The notes under the pieces were generated by a model. It saw nothing but the letters and a program-made list of their open reading frames with translations. It ran no database searches and was not told the DNA's origin. This document shows, one piece after another, positions 25,488-34,538 of a DNA stretch of 64,000 nt. The DNA comes from Bacillota bacterium (GTDB lineage Bacteria > Bacillota > Clostridia > Lachnospirales > Lachnospiraceae). Made by a program: the position numbers and the translations under genes. The number at the start of each line of letters is the position of its first letter. The first letter of the stretch is position 1. Where the stretch lies: positions 62,001 to 126,000 of the forward strand of contig JAEWAK010000042.1 in NCBI GenBank assembly GCA_023391695.1, read 5' to 3'.

Positions 25488-27428
25488 TTACTTTTCTTTA
25501 TTTGCAGTCATATCAGGAACCAATACGGACATACCGTCCGCAACGGCGGCTTCATAAGTACCTTCAGCCGGGATTTGTAAAGTTTCAAAGGTATAATCCG
25601 TTTCCAAAGCATCCGATACGTATGTAATAATCTGTTTTTTCCCAAGATCAGTCTTTACATAGGTTATTGAAGTATCGAGAATGGATAATAGGACTTTCGG
25701 ATCGGAAATTTTAAACTTCTCATAACATTTTTTTAAAAGCAATCGCTGCCTTGCCGTCCTTCCAAAATCGTTTGCCAGGCCGTCTGCATTTTCCACATAC
25801 CGGGTCCTCAAATACCCCAAAGCCTGGTTGCCGTTTAATATCTGATTTCCGGCTGTCAGCGTACGGTTTTCGGGTTCGGAAATAAAGTTAGTTTTATTCA
25901 GATGGGCGGCTTCCTCTTCCGTCAATTCCATTTCGACTCCGCCCAGCAGGTTAACAATACGTTCAAACCCGCCATAATCTACTACAACCGCACCGTCTAT
26001 GCTTAAGTCAAAGTTTGTTTCCAGGGTTCTTTTTAAAAGTTCCGTTCCGCCAATGTCATAGGAAGCTTTTAACTTATTCTTACCTTCTCCCGGAATCTCG
26101 ACATAGGTATCCCGTAAATAGGAAGCCAGTGTTATAGTTTTTAACTCCGGCCGGATAGTTGCCAAAATGATACTGTCAGCCATATGTTTATCAGCAGTGC
26201 CGCCTGAGCCGTCAATCCCTACTAAAAGGATGCGGCTCGTATCAGCCGGTTCCGATTCCTCCGGCTCCGCCGCCTGTTCTCCTTGGCTTAAATCCGTGGA
26301 AAGATCACCCGGACTTTGGACATTCCGATTTTTTTCACCGCAGGCAGCCAGGCTTCCGGTGAGAATAATAAAACATAACAGTGCAGCAAAAAAAGCCAAA
26401 CCTTTTTTCTTTGGAGCCCCATTCATAATTTGCGAAAATCGATTTTTCATTTGCTTTTTACCTCCATAAAAATAAGTGGAAAATGCAATTAATTTATCGG
26501 CAGACCGTTTTGTTATTGTTTCCAAAATAGTTAAACTGTAAATTCTACGGTATTCTTCATTTTGCTTTCCTATCACGTCCTCATCGCAATAAATTTCCAT
26601 ATCGTTATTCGCTGATTTTACCATATAATATACGAACGGATTGAACCAATGTATGGCATTGACTAATAAGAACAGAAATTTAATGTATAAATCCTGGTGT
26701 CTGTAATGAATTAATTCGTGTTTCAGAATAATTCTTATCCGGACCGGCTTTTGCTCTTCGGAAGGAAGAATAATTTTAGGCTGTAATATTCCAAGCAGCA
26801 TGGGGGAGGAAACAAATTTGCAGACCATAACCTTAATTTTTTTCCTGATCTTCAGCTCTGCCATTAAATCATCCATTATCTCCCTGGTTTCTTCCTGAAC
26901 CGCCGGCATCATCCAACGATTTAATTTTTTCAAAAAAACAATATAAGTAAATACATGATAAAATAGAAAAATGCCAAAGCCTGAAATCCAAAGCATTGAT
27001 AAAAGGCGTAATATATCAATTCCATTGTTTTTTATCAATGGTAATTTAATATCCTCCCGGGTTGTAAGACCGGGTTGTTCTGTTTTTATATTTGCTCTTC
27101 CAACAGTATTTAAAACCTCGGAAGCCATTGCCCCGTTTTGAATACCGGTTTCCGGGTCCGGTCTTACGGCAGTCATATTACCGGAGGTTAAATCATACCC
27201 GTTCCCGTTGTCCGTTAGTTCCGTCTGTGCCGAAGGAGGCAGGAGCGGTACCTCGATTATTCCCAGATTAAAGGGGAGTATCATCCTGACTGCCAGTATC
27301 ACCCATATATAATATTTCCATCTGACCGAATATTTTTTATAAGTCAGTTTATCTAAAAAGGCGGCCAGAAGGATTACTGCCGAACAGGAAACGGATATTT
27401 CCGCAAAAGTCCTTAGCAGGTTATTCAA
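25488..27428 (-). CDS. BlaR1-like M56 membrane metallopeptidase fused to an LCP domain
   Basis: A 646-residue protein in two parts. Residues ~1-360 are an M56 sensor-peptidase region with several membrane helices, zinc motif HELIH at 237-241 and a downstream Glu near 278 (MEIYCDED). A further helix at ~345-362 ends in LAAC. Residues ~398-635 are a LytR-CpsA-Psr domain (ILLVGIDGSGG, MADSIILATI, LASYLRDTYVEI, ALGYLRTRYVEN); LCP enzymes attach glycopolymers to peptidoglycan. In BlaR1/MecR1 the outer domain is a beta-lactam-binding domain; here an LCP domain takes that place. It overlaps blaI by 8 nt, so the pair forms a sensor-repressor operon, possibly reporting on wall precursors. Confidence 0.85.
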   Translation of the reverse strand: MNNLLRTFAEISVSCSAVILLAAFLDKLTYKKYSVRWKYYIWVILAVRMILPFNLGIIEVPLLPPSAQTELTDNGNGYDLTSGNMTAVRPDPETGIQNGAMASEVLNTVGRANIKTEQPGLTTREDIKLPLIKNNGIDILRLLSMLWISGFGIFLFYHVFTYIVFLKKLNRWMMPAVQEETREIMDDLMAELKIRKKIKVMVCKFVSSPMLLGILQPKIILPSEEQKPVRIRIILKHELIHYRHQDLYIKFLFLLVNAIHWFNPFVYYMVKSANNDMEIYCDEDVIGKQNEEYRRIYSLTILETITKRSADKLIAFSTYFYGGKKQMKNRFSQIMNGAPKKKGLAFFAALLCFIILTGSLAACGEKNRNVQSPGDLSTDLSQGEQAAEPEESEPADTSRILLVGIDGSGGTADKHMADSIILATIRPELKTITLASYLRDTYVEIPGEGKNKLKASYDIGGTELLKRTLETNFDLSIDGAVVVDYGGFERIVNLLGGVEMELTEEEAAHLNKTNFISEPENRTLTAGNQILNGNQALGYLRTRYVENADGLANDFGRTARQRLLLKKCYEKFKISDPKVLLSILDTSITYVKTDLGKKQIITYVSDALETDYTFETLQIPAEGTYEAAVADGMSVLVPDMTANKEK

Positions 27429-27828
27429 TATTATCGCCGCCTTTCTTTATGATCCGTATAATGTCATCAATATCTTCTTCACAGATGGTATTATCCTGGA
27501 CAAGGGAAGCTATCAGTTTTTTATAGGAATTGTTATAAAAATGTTCTAAAAATGTCTTTGTCTCCTTGGAGCAATATACCTCTTCCTCAATTAAAGGAAT
27601 ATAGTATTTTAACCGCCCCTTCTTCCTGCACTCAATAAATTTTCGTTCTTCCAGCCTCGATAATAACACTTGTACGGTTGAGCGCGACCAGTTTTTCGCC
27701 TCCATTAAAACTTCAATTATTTTACCGGTTCCAATCGGTTCTTTGCTGTTCCAGATCACTTTCATAACATTTAATTCCGAATCCGGAAGCCTTTCGATAG
27801 AATTTGAATTCAACAGGTTCTTTTTCAT
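27421..27828 (-). CDS. BlaI/MecI-family repressor
   Basis: A 135-residue winged-helix repressor (ELNVMKVIWNSKEPIGTGKIIEVLM, WSRSTVQVLLSRLEERKFIE) with a C-terminal dimerisation helix. In the family the partner M56 protease triggers BlaI cleavage. It is first in the operon; AAAGGAA precedes the ATG. Two palindromes overlapping its promoter imply autoregulation. Confidence 0.92.
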   Translation of the reverse strand: MKKNLLNSNSIERLPDSELNVMKVIWNSKEPIGTGKIIEVLMEAKNWSRSTVQVLLSRLEERKFIECRKKGRLKYYIPLIEEEVYCSKETKTFLEHFYNNSYKKLIASLVQDNTICEEDIDDIIRIIKKGGDNIE

Positions 27829-27907
27829 ATAATTCCTTTCCGCTTTGTTAATGCAAATGCGTATTCATTGTATCAGTATATAACAATCAATTAATTGAGT
27901 TTATATA

Positions 27908-27960
27908 ATTATAAAACTTTGGTTGACAATTGTCAATATATTTATGACGACAATTGTCAA
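27908..27960 (-). promoter_or_regulatory. blaI-M56 promoter with paired operators
   Basis: On the minus strand TTGACA (27931-27936) and TATAAT (27908-27913) are spaced by exactly 17 nt, a consensus sigma-A promoter. The -35 is part of a perfect 14-bp palindrome, TTGACAATTGTCAA (27923-27936). A second core GACAATTGTC lies at 27949-27958, centres 24 bp apart. BlaI repressors bind such paired dyads with ACA/TGT arms, so tight autorepression is likely. Confidence 0.85.
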
Positions 27961-28229
27961 CCAATAATTAAATATAATATTTATCCCAAAACAACAAAAT
28001 CTCGGGAAAAGTTACACTTTTTTTATAAAATATAAAAAGCTGCTGCAAATCAGTTTAATTTTCCCAATAAAAGGGTATGAAACCAATTCACAGCAGCCCG
28101 ATGATCGATCACTTGCCTTAATACATAGATTATATGACCGGAACCTGTCACATTTCCCGATTTTATTTTAAGGCTTCCACATAACTTACTGCTGATAAAG
28201 CTGCCTATTAAGATGGGGTTCTGGATTAC

Positions 28230-28709
28230 TTATTTTTTCAATAATTCCTTTATTTTATCCTCTATTTTAACAGGATTTACAACCGGAGCATATCTATGAA
28301 TGACGTTACCGTTTTTATCGATGAGGAATTTGGTAAAATTCCACTTAATATTATTACCTAAAACACCTTTTCCTTCACTTTTTAAAAACTGATAGAGCGG
28401 ATGGGTATTATCTCCATTCACATCAATTTTCTGGAACATGTCAAAAGTCACCCCGTAATTTAGCTGGCAGAATGAGTTGATTTCATCATTCCCTGCCGGG
28501 TCCTGTTTTGCAAACTGGTTACAGGGGAAACCCAATATGGCAAATCCCTCATTCTTATATTTTTCATATAATTCTTCCAGCTCTTTAAACTGGGGGGTAA
28601 ATCCGCACTTGCTGGCAGTATTAACAACGAGTAGCACTTTCCCTTTATACTCATCCATATTTATTTCTCTGCCATTCATTTTTTTTGCTGAATAATCATA
28701 GAAATTCAT
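28230..28709 (-). CDS. Glutathione peroxidase-family protein, second copy
   Basis: A 159-residue Cys-type peroxidase with Cys35 in NTASKCGFTPQF, FPCNQFAKQDP and KWNFTKFLID. It is 22 residues shorter than the 7836-8381 copy, mostly from the loop before IKWNF. It has its own promoter and a perfect OhrR-like palindrome 40-60 nt upstream, so it is a likely second OhrR target. AGGAAGATAAGGG precedes the ATG. Confidence 0.9.
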   Translation of the reverse strand: MNFYDYSAKKMNGREINMDEYKGKVLLVVNTASKCGFTPQFKELEELYEKYKNEGFAILGFPCNQFAKQDPAGNDEINSFCQLNYGVTFDMFQKIDVNGDNTHPLYQFLKSEGKGVLGNNIKWNFTKFLIDKNGNVIHRYAPVVNPVKIEDKIKELLKK

Positions 28710-28750
28710 CCCTTATCTTCCTTTCGATTTTTCATTGTATTTTACGCCAT

Positions 28751-28810
28751 TTAATTGTATACAATTTATTTTGATGAATTTATAATACTACTTCCCTCAA
28801 TTTTTGTCAA
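28751..28810 (-). promoter_or_regulatory. Promoter and OhrR-type operator of the second peroxidase
   Basis: On the minus strand TTGACA (28805-28810) is followed after 17 nt by TATTAT (28782-28787). The perfect 14-bp palindrome AATTGTATACAATT lies at 28753-28766, just downstream of the expected start site. It matches the operator between the first peroxidase and ohrR. Confidence 0.8.
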
Positions 28811-28842
28811 CCTTTATTCTATTATTTATATGCAAAATACAT

Positions 28843-28864
28843 ACTATTCAGCCTTACGGCTTCA
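28843..28864 (-). repeat. Two-hairpin motif, copy d
   Basis: The minus-strand AGCC-GTAA-GGCT followed by GAATAGTA matches the first hairpin of the family; the second hairpin is not preserved. It lies at the edge of a possible intron remnant. Confidence 0.4.
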
Positions 28865-28865
28865 T

Positions 28866-29037
28866 AGCAATATTTTATGAACATGCGTTTGGAACTCGGG
28901 TTTGAATGGACTTTAACCATCCGCTTAGCACCCTGCATTATACAACGTACCGCATTTAACGAAAGGCTCACTGGCGATTACCGTGGTCGGATTTACACCG
29001 ACTGGTGTGGTCCAGCTTAGCCGGATACACGACGCAC
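28866..29037 (-). mobile_element. Possible truncated group II intron 5' end
   Basis: This 170-base stretch is richer in GC than its flanks and codes for no recognisable protein. On the minus strand it begins GTGCG, the usual 5' end of group II introns, three bases after the U-tract of an intrinsic terminator; group IIC introns insert there. Inside are a hairpin GTCGG/CCGAC and a second stem ATGG/CCAT, arranged somewhat like intron domain I. No reverse transcriptase or domains IV-VI follow, so it would be a dead fragment. The identification is tentative. Confidence 0.3.
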
Positions 29038-29040
29038 AAC

Positions 29041-29086
29041 AAAAAAAGAAATCCATGTTTACCCGTTCCCATGGATTTCTTTTTAT
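29041..29086. terminator. Terminator of the C39-like gene (bidirectional)
   Basis: An 11-bp stem, AGAAATCCATG paired with CATGGATTTCT, has U-tracts on both strands (seven on minus, five on plus), about 50 nt beyond the stop at 29140. Confidence 0.9.
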
Positions 29087-29139
29087 TGTACCTACAAATT
29101 AATAAAGTTGCTTTGAACATAATCTATTCCGGCACTCTC

Positions 29140-29769
29140 TTATCCGACATAAATCAAGCCGCCGTGCATACGTGTGGTCATATACCACCGGAGCAGGTCA
29201 AATTCGATTTGCCTTCCCTCATCCGAGGCAGTTGCAATGATACTGTCATCCCCGATATCCGCACCGGTAACGGTTATCCAGTGCCAGGCCTGAAGGTTTA
29301 CTTCTTCCCCTCTGGACAGGTTTAAAAAAGCCAGAGGGGAATTGGATAAAAGGCCTTGTTTTACAAATTCCGCAAGTTTCTCCGGATAACGCTTTCTGGT
29401 AAAGCAATTATCAACGGAAAACACTTCCGTATCTAAATGCAGCCCTCTGTCTTTCCCAAAAAGTTCAATACCCTTTACAAACTTGTCCACATGATTCACA
29501 CCCATTGCACCGGGTGTAATATAACGGAATACTTCCTCCATATGCCTGACAAAATCTATCCGCTCCAGGCTGAACGGCTGAAATAATTCCTTATTTTTTT
29601 CCCTGGTCTGGGCAAGATAAGCTGTAATATTGGAGGCACAGGTCGGTCCGCATCCGGCTTCCCTGTTCCACGCCTTTGAATACCAGGCCTGATCGGCACC
29701 AAAATAACTTCTATGTTCTAAGCTGTCTGTAATAGTCAGCAATTCCGGTTTTTCAATGGAAACTTTCAT
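29140..29769 (-). CDS. C39-like cysteine peptidase-fold protein
   Basis: A 209-residue cytoplasmic protein without a signal peptide. EAGCGPTCASNI (Cys40, Cys44) followed about 120 residues later by AWHWITVTG (His163) is the Cys...His layout of papain-like C39_2/BtrH-type folds. Substrate unknown; such stand-alone proteins may act as acyltransferases or amidohydrolases rather than proteases. It has its own terminator and no operon partner. The 236 bases upstream hold no other feature I can support. Confidence 0.55.
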   Translation of the reverse strand: MKVSIEKPELLTITDSLEHRSYFGADQAWYSKAWNREAGCGPTCASNITAYLAQTREKNKELFQPFSLERIDFVRHMEEVFRYITPGAMGVNHVDKFVKGIELFGKDRGLHLDTEVFSVDNCFTRKRYPEKLAEFVKQGLLSNSPLAFLNLSRGEEVNLQAWHWITVTGADIGDDSIIATASDEGRQIEFDLLRWYMTTRMHGGLIYVG

Positions 29770-30005
29770 ATAATACCAACCTTCTTTCTCTGTCCGGTTC
29801 CTTGATTATATTTGCAATCAAGAACTCATTCAATTAGCTTATCCGGCTGTCAAACAAAAAATACTCATAGGGCATGTTTTGTTCCTCATATTATATACGT
29901 TATCCCCAAAGGATGCAACAAAAACCTTACAGGGGGATTTGCCTGTAAAGTTAAAACAGGCTATCGTAAGCGGTGTAATAGATATTACTGCTTTGGGTAT
30001 TGCTA

Positions 30006-31256
30006 TTATTTACACAGTACAATTGCTACATCATTTACATTGGTTCCCGTCGCTCCTGTCATAATTAAACCGTCCACTGCCTTTAAGCCATGGTAGGAAT
30101 CATTATTATTAAGAATTTCATCTATATCCAATCCCTGGCTGCTTAATTTATCCAGAGTCTCACCGTCTACCATACCGCCGGCGGCATCGGTGGGGCCGTC
30201 GGTACCGTCGGAACCCAAAGAGAATATAAGAGTATCCTTCATACCGGCTATGCCTTTTGCTGCCGTTAAGGCCAGTTCCTGATTTCTTCCGCCAAGTCCG
30301 TTTCCCTTAATCTTAACGGTGGTTTCCCCTCCAACGATGATTGCACAGGGAGCCTGTATGCCGTACAGTGTCCCATTACGTACTTCCCTGGCTATGGATG
30401 AAACGAATTTCCCGGCTTCGCCGGCTTCACATTCCAAAGTGGATGATAAGATATAGGGAGCGTACCCCAGTTCTTTTGCATTTTCGGCAGCCGCCCTGCA
30501 TAATTCGCTGACACTTCCGGTTATTACCGTTTCCACATTGCCTAACTCTTTTGGTGTTTCTTTGTTTAAAGCTTTCAGAATGGATTCATTAAAATCCAAG
30601 TTGTACTTTTTAACGATATTAAGTGCCTCATCCACAGTAGAACTATCCGGATAAGCCGGACCGGATGCTATGGAATCCAGGCGGTCACCGATAACATCGG
30701 ATAAAACGATGGAATAAACTTTAGCCGGAGCACAAAGGGAAGCGAATTTGCCGCCTTTTACATCGGATAAATGTTTACGGATGGTATTCATCTCCACAAT
30801 ATTGGCACCGCATTTTAACAAATCTCCCGTTACTTTTTTAATATCCTCAAGAGTAAGGCCGCAGGCCGGTTTTTCAAATAATGCCGAACCTCCGCCGGAT
30901 ACTAAAAATATAACCTGATCTGTTTCGCTTAAGCCCTTGACGGCTTCTATTGCACGGGTAGTACCAAGAACGGAATTTTCATCCGGTACCGGATGTCCGG
31001 CTTCTATGATTTCAAATCCGTCAATATCTCCCTGGGAATGGTCGTACTTTGTAACAACAATTCCTTTTTTAATCGATGGGCCCAATATTTTTTTCGCGGC
31101 TTCCGCCATTGTCCATGCGGCTTTTCCTATGGATACCACCACAATATCTCCTGTAAAAGTTTTATTAACCAGTGCTTTTTCCACTGCTTTGTGGGGCAGT
31201 ACATTTTTAATGGATTCCCTTATTATTGTATATGCCTCGCTTCTAATGCCTTCCAT
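30006..31256 (-). CDS. Glycerate 2-kinase (MOFRL family)
   Basis: A 416-residue class II glycerate kinase, phosphorylating D-glycerate to 2-phosphoglycerate. Motifs: VSIGKAAWTMAEAA, FLVSGGGSALFEKPACGLTLED, EMNTIRKHLSDVKGGKFA, SDVIGDRLDSIASGPAYPD and the C-terminal MOFRL part IFSLGSDGTDGPTDAAGG. It is last in a leftward run with a tartronate semialdehyde reductase (17-nt gap) and a hydroxyacid dehydrogenase, so it is the entry point of the module into lower glycolysis. Confidence 0.93.
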   Translation of the reverse strand: MEGIRSEAYTIIRESIKNVLPHKAVEKALVNKTFTGDIVVVSIGKAAWTMAEAAKKILGPSIKKGIVVTKYDHSQGDIDGFEIIEAGHPVPDENSVLGTTRAIEAVKGLSETDQVIFLVSGGGSALFEKPACGLTLEDIKKVTGDLLKCGANIVEMNTIRKHLSDVKGGKFASLCAPAKVYSIVLSDVIGDRLDSIASGPAYPDSSTVDEALNIVKKYNLDFNESILKALNKETPKELGNVETVITGSVSELCRAAAENAKELGYAPYILSSTLECEAGEAGKFVSSIAREVRNGTLYGIQAPCAIIVGGETTVKIKGNGLGGRNQELALTAAKGIAGMKDTLIFSLGSDGTDGPTDAAGGMVDGETLDKLSSQGLDIDEILNNNDSYHGLKAVDGLIMTGATGTNVNDVAIVLCK

Positions 31257-31272
31257 CTTTAACCTCCAATGT

Positions 31273-32157
31273 TTATTCTCCGATTATCGTGCCCGAAATT
31301 TTAGCATAATATCTGGCCAAAGCGCTGTGGTCATCGCCCCCGAAACTATCTGCACGCAATGTCTGCATCATTTCCATTACCTGGGAGGTAAGGGGCAGGG
31401 GTGCTCCCACTTCATGTGCCGTTTCCAGTGCATTATTGAGATCTTTAATATGTAAGTCGATCTTGAATCCCGGTTTAAAATTATCCTCCAGCATCATGGG
31501 AACCTTGGCATTCATGACGGTGGAACCTGCCAGACCGCCCTTGATTGCACCGAATACCAACTCAGGATCCACTCCGGCTTTTTTCGCCAGTGTAAATGCT
31601 TCCGCACAGACTGCTATATTTAAGGCTACAATAACCTGATTTGCTAATTTTGTTGTATTACCTGCCCCTATTTTACCGCAGTATACGGCACTTGCGCCCA
31701 TGCACAGCAGGATATCCTTAACACTTTCAAACACTTCCCGGTCACCGCCGGCCATAATGGATAAGGTACCGTCAACTGCCTTCGGCTCTCCGCCGGATAC
31801 CGGGGCATCGATCATTTTTACCCCTTTTTCGGTACAGGCTTTCTCAATTTCCTGGGATGCAAGGGGTGCAATGGAACTCATATCAATTAAAACGGTACCC
31901 GGCCTGGCCCCTTTTAATACTCCGTTTTCCCCCATTACTGCGGTTTTGACATGGGGTGAGTTTGGCAGCATGGTTATGACAATATCACTTTGTTTAGAAA
32001 CCCCGGCAGCCGTACCTGCAAAGGCGGCTCCTGCTGCGGTTACTTCCTCCACTGCTGCGGAGTTAACATCAAAAACGGTTAAATCATAACCGGCTTTTAG
32101 TAAATTTTTGCTCATGGGTTTACCCATGATTCCCAATCCGATAAATCCAATTTTCAT
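31273..32157 (-). CDS. garR: Tartronate semialdehyde reductase (2-hydroxy-3-oxopropionate reductase)
   Basis: A 294-residue 3-hydroxyisobutyrate-dehydrogenase family enzyme. Rossmann motif GFIGLGIMGKPMSKNL, substrate loop DAPVSGGEPKAVDGTLSIMAGG, catalytic Lys in GAGNTTKLANQ. With an adjacent glycerate kinase, reduction of tartronate semialdehyde to D-glycerate is the best assignment; related beta-hydroxyacid dehydrogenases are alternatives. Confidence 0.87.
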   Translation of the reverse strand: MKIGFIGLGIMGKPMSKNLLKAGYDLTVFDVNSAAVEEVTAAGAAFAGTAAGVSKQSDIVITMLPNSPHVKTAVMGENGVLKGARPGTVLIDMSSIAPLASQEIEKACTEKGVKMIDAPVSGGEPKAVDGTLSIMAGGDREVFESVKDILLCMGASAVYCGKIGAGNTTKLANQVIVALNIAVCAEAFTLAKKAGVDPELVFGAIKGGLAGSTVMNAKVPMMLEDNFKPGFKIDLHIKDLNNALETAHEVGAPLPLTSQVMEMMQTLRADSFGGDDHSALARYYAKISGTIIGE

Positions 32158-32187
32158 AATAAAATCCTCTTCTATAATCTATAATAA

Positions 32188-33147
32188 TCACTTATTTACA
32201 ATATTAACTGGTTCTCCCGCAAGAAATGCCTTAAGATTCCCGACTGCGGTCTCCATCAGCCGTTGTCTGGATTCCTTAGGAGCCCAGGCTATATGGGGCG
32301 TTATGATAATGTTCTTTGCAGATAATAAGGGATTGTCCGCTTTAATCGGCTCGGCAGATACCACATCTATGGCAGCTCCTGCTACCTTGCCGCTGTTTAA
32401 GGCATCTTTTAAATCTTCCTCTACAATCAACGGTCCTCTGGAATCATTGATGATCAAAACCCCGTCCTTCATCTTCGCAATGGAATCTTTATTGATGATC
32501 CCCTCTGTTTCCGGAAACAGGGGACAATGCAGGGTGATAACATCGGAAGCGGCAAATAACTCATCCAGTTCCCCATACCTGCAGGTCTCGCTTTCCAGTT
32601 CCTTAAATTTACTGCGGGAATAGGCCAGTATTTTCATACCAAGTGCCTGGGCTATCTTAGCGGTTTCCTGTCCGATTCTTCCAAAACCGATTATGCCCAT
32701 TGTTTTTCCGGCTAATTCGATTAACGGGTAATTCCAGTAACAGTAATCCTGGCTTTTCGCCCAGTCCCCTTTCATAACGCTGTCGGAATGGGCACCGATA
32801 TGATGGCATAATTCCAGAAGAAGGGCAATGGTAAACTGGCTTACCGCAGCGGTGCTGTAAGCCGGTACATTTGCCACAGGTATTCCTTTCTGCTTTGCGG
32901 TTTCTACATCCACCACATTGTAACCCGTTGCCAAAACCCCGATAAACTTAATGCCGGGGCAGGCTTTTAATACATTCTTATCAATAACTGTTTTGTTCGT
33001 ATAGATTATTTCCGCATTACCAATACGCTCTATGGTCAAATCACCCGGGGTCCTGTCATAAACCGTTAAATCCCCCAAAGCTCCCAGACTATCCCAGCTT
33101 AAATCACCGGGATTCTCCGTATATCCGTCTAGTACTACTATTTTCAT
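32188..33147 (-). CDS. D-2-hydroxyacid dehydrogenase (hydroxypyruvate reductase-like)
   Basis: A 319-residue NAD-dependent enzyme of the D-isomer-specific family. Nucleotide motif GIIGFGRIGQETAKIAQ, catalytic Arg in INDSRGPLIVEEDL, Glu in VVSAEPI and His in ITPHIAW. The neighbourhood favours interconversion of hydroxypyruvate and D-glycerate. The 230-base gap upstream holds copy e of the two-hairpin motif. Confidence 0.88.
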   Translation of the reverse strand: MKIVVLDGYTENPGDLSWDSLGALGDLTVYDRTPGDLTIERIGNAEIIYTNKTVIDKNVLKACPGIKFIGVLATGYNVVDVETAKQKGIPVANVPAYSTAAVSQFTIALLLELCHHIGAHSDSVMKGDWAKSQDYCYWNYPLIELAGKTMGIIGFGRIGQETAKIAQALGMKILAYSRSKFKELESETCRYGELDELFAASDVITLHCPLFPETEGIINKDSIAKMKDGVLIINDSRGPLIVEEDLKDALNSGKVAGAAIDVVSAEPIKADNPLLSAKNIIITPHIAWAPKESRQRLMETAVGNLKAFLAGEPVNIVNK

Positions 33148-33186
33148 CCGTATCTCCTTATATGTACAAACAAAACCTGATTTATC

Positions 33187-33219
33187 AGTTACAGTTAAGC
33201 CTTACCGCTGAATTGTAAC
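33187..33219 (-). repeat. Two-hairpin motif, copy e
   Basis: The minus strand reads TTCAGCGGTAAGGCTTAACTGTAAC, nearly identical to copy f near 55.98 kb. The outer arms GTTACA/TGTAAC also pair. It lies about 40 nt upstream of the dehydrogenase gene and is oriented with it. Confidence 0.55.
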
Positions 33220-33378
33220 ATTTATTATTACATGCTAATATAGAACGGTTAGAAAAACAATACTATTTATAATTTTACAGTAAGAAAAGCATCTGTCAAC
33301 CTCATATTGATAAAATCATTAAAATCCAATATAAAATCATAAAAATTATCGGTTTCCATGCCGGTCCTTTCAGTAGAG

Positions 33379-34281
33379 CTAATCCGGAAGGAGGGCCCAT
33401 GCCCGGTTGATAACACGTTTTGTATTGGCAAGTATGATATCTCCTTCTTCCTCTCCCCAGGGTTTCACTTCCATGGATAGGACATACGGATTTTCCAGGT
33501 TAAAAAATCCTTCTTCTTTTAATACCCGGAAGAAATCAAGCAGTTCATTTGTATCATTGGCACTGTCCCAAAAACCGAACCGGGGATGCATATCCCCATA
33601 GGCTTTAGCCCCCTTCTTAGCTACGGCATTGCCGATGTGCAGATGAGTGATATAAGGCCTTAAGGTCTGTATTACAAACCTGCTGGTTTCATAGGTGGTA
33701 GGAAAATGGGATAAATCCACAAGCAGGCCAAAATTATTACAAACCGTTCTCATATCTGCCGCAAACCGGGCCGCATAGGGAGCCGGCCCGATCAAGACGG
33801 CCTTATCCATATCAAAATCAAAAACTTCTAAATTAACCTGTATATTTTTCTTTGCCGCATAATCACATACGGCCTTTGTGGTTTTTAGAAGCTGGGAATA
33901 GGCCTGTTCCTTTGTTTTTTCTTCCCATTTACCGGCTAAGAAGGCGATTCCCCCGGCACCTAAATACTCGGCTTCATCCACAGCCTCCAAAAGGGTTGCT
34001 TCCGCTTTCAGTCTGCCCTCTTCCTTTAAATCATTGGGATTTAAACCGTTGGACAATAACCTGGGCTGGGCTCCGTAACAAACCTTAAGACGGGACTGCT
34101 CCAGAAGCTTTTTCGCCTTTTCCCTTTCACCGTCATCCTTAATCTGTGTGATCTCAATGGCGTCAAAAAAATCATCACAGGCTATGGTCTTAATGGAATC
34201 CAGTAGCTTGTACTTATCAGGCGGATGGCTCATCCATTGGATTGTTCCGATTTGAAAGTATTTGTGTATTGAATCCTTCAT
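33379..34281 (-). CDS. Sugar phosphate isomerase/epimerase-family protein
   Basis: A 300-residue xylose-isomerase-like TIM barrel with the metal-ligand pattern VNLEVFD, LLVDLSH, THLHIGN and LSMEVKPWGEEE. The family includes hydroxypyruvate isomerase, which would link hydroxypyruvate to tartronate semialdehyde beside it; identity with that enzyme is inference. Start ATG 34281 follows AAGGAGAG. A small hairpin GCCGCC/GGCGGC sits directly before that ribosome-binding site. Confidence 0.75.
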   Translation of the reverse strand: MKDSIHKYFQIGTIQWMSHPPDKYKLLDSIKTIACDDFFDAIEITQIKDDGEREKAKKLLEQSRLKVCYGAQPRLLSNGLNPNDLKEEGRLKAEATLLEAVDEAEYLGAGGIAFLAGKWEEKTKEQAYSQLLKTTKAVCDYAAKKNIQVNLEVFDFDMDKAVLIGPAPYAARFAADMRTVCNNFGLLVDLSHFPTTYETSRFVIQTLRPYITHLHIGNAVAKKGAKAYGDMHPRFGFWDSANDTNELLDFFRVLKEEGFFNLENPYVLSMEVKPWGEEEGDIILANTKRVINRAWALLPD

Positions 34282-34538
34282 AATTACCTCTCCTTCCGCC
34301 GCCAAAGGCGGCACAAAACTAATGAAATTAATCTTTCAATTGAAATCCATTGATTCCCAAATCAAAAAAATTTCTATTACCTGATGTCATATCTGAAATA
34401 CAGTTCCAGGGTTTCCGGACTGCCTTACATAATATTTATTTCCACAGTACCGACCTCCATATCATAATAATTGCCGCTTAAAATAAGCTCGCAGCCCGGA
34501 GAAGATATTTCCACGTTTTTGTTTTATCCTATAATCCC

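Noticed and set aside
28860..29010. Short ORFs in both strands of the 28.9 kb segment (e.g. ending LTGDYRGRIYTDWCGPA)
   Set aside because: No ribosome-binding site, no conserved length, and several frames look equally open; better treated as structured non-coding DNA.
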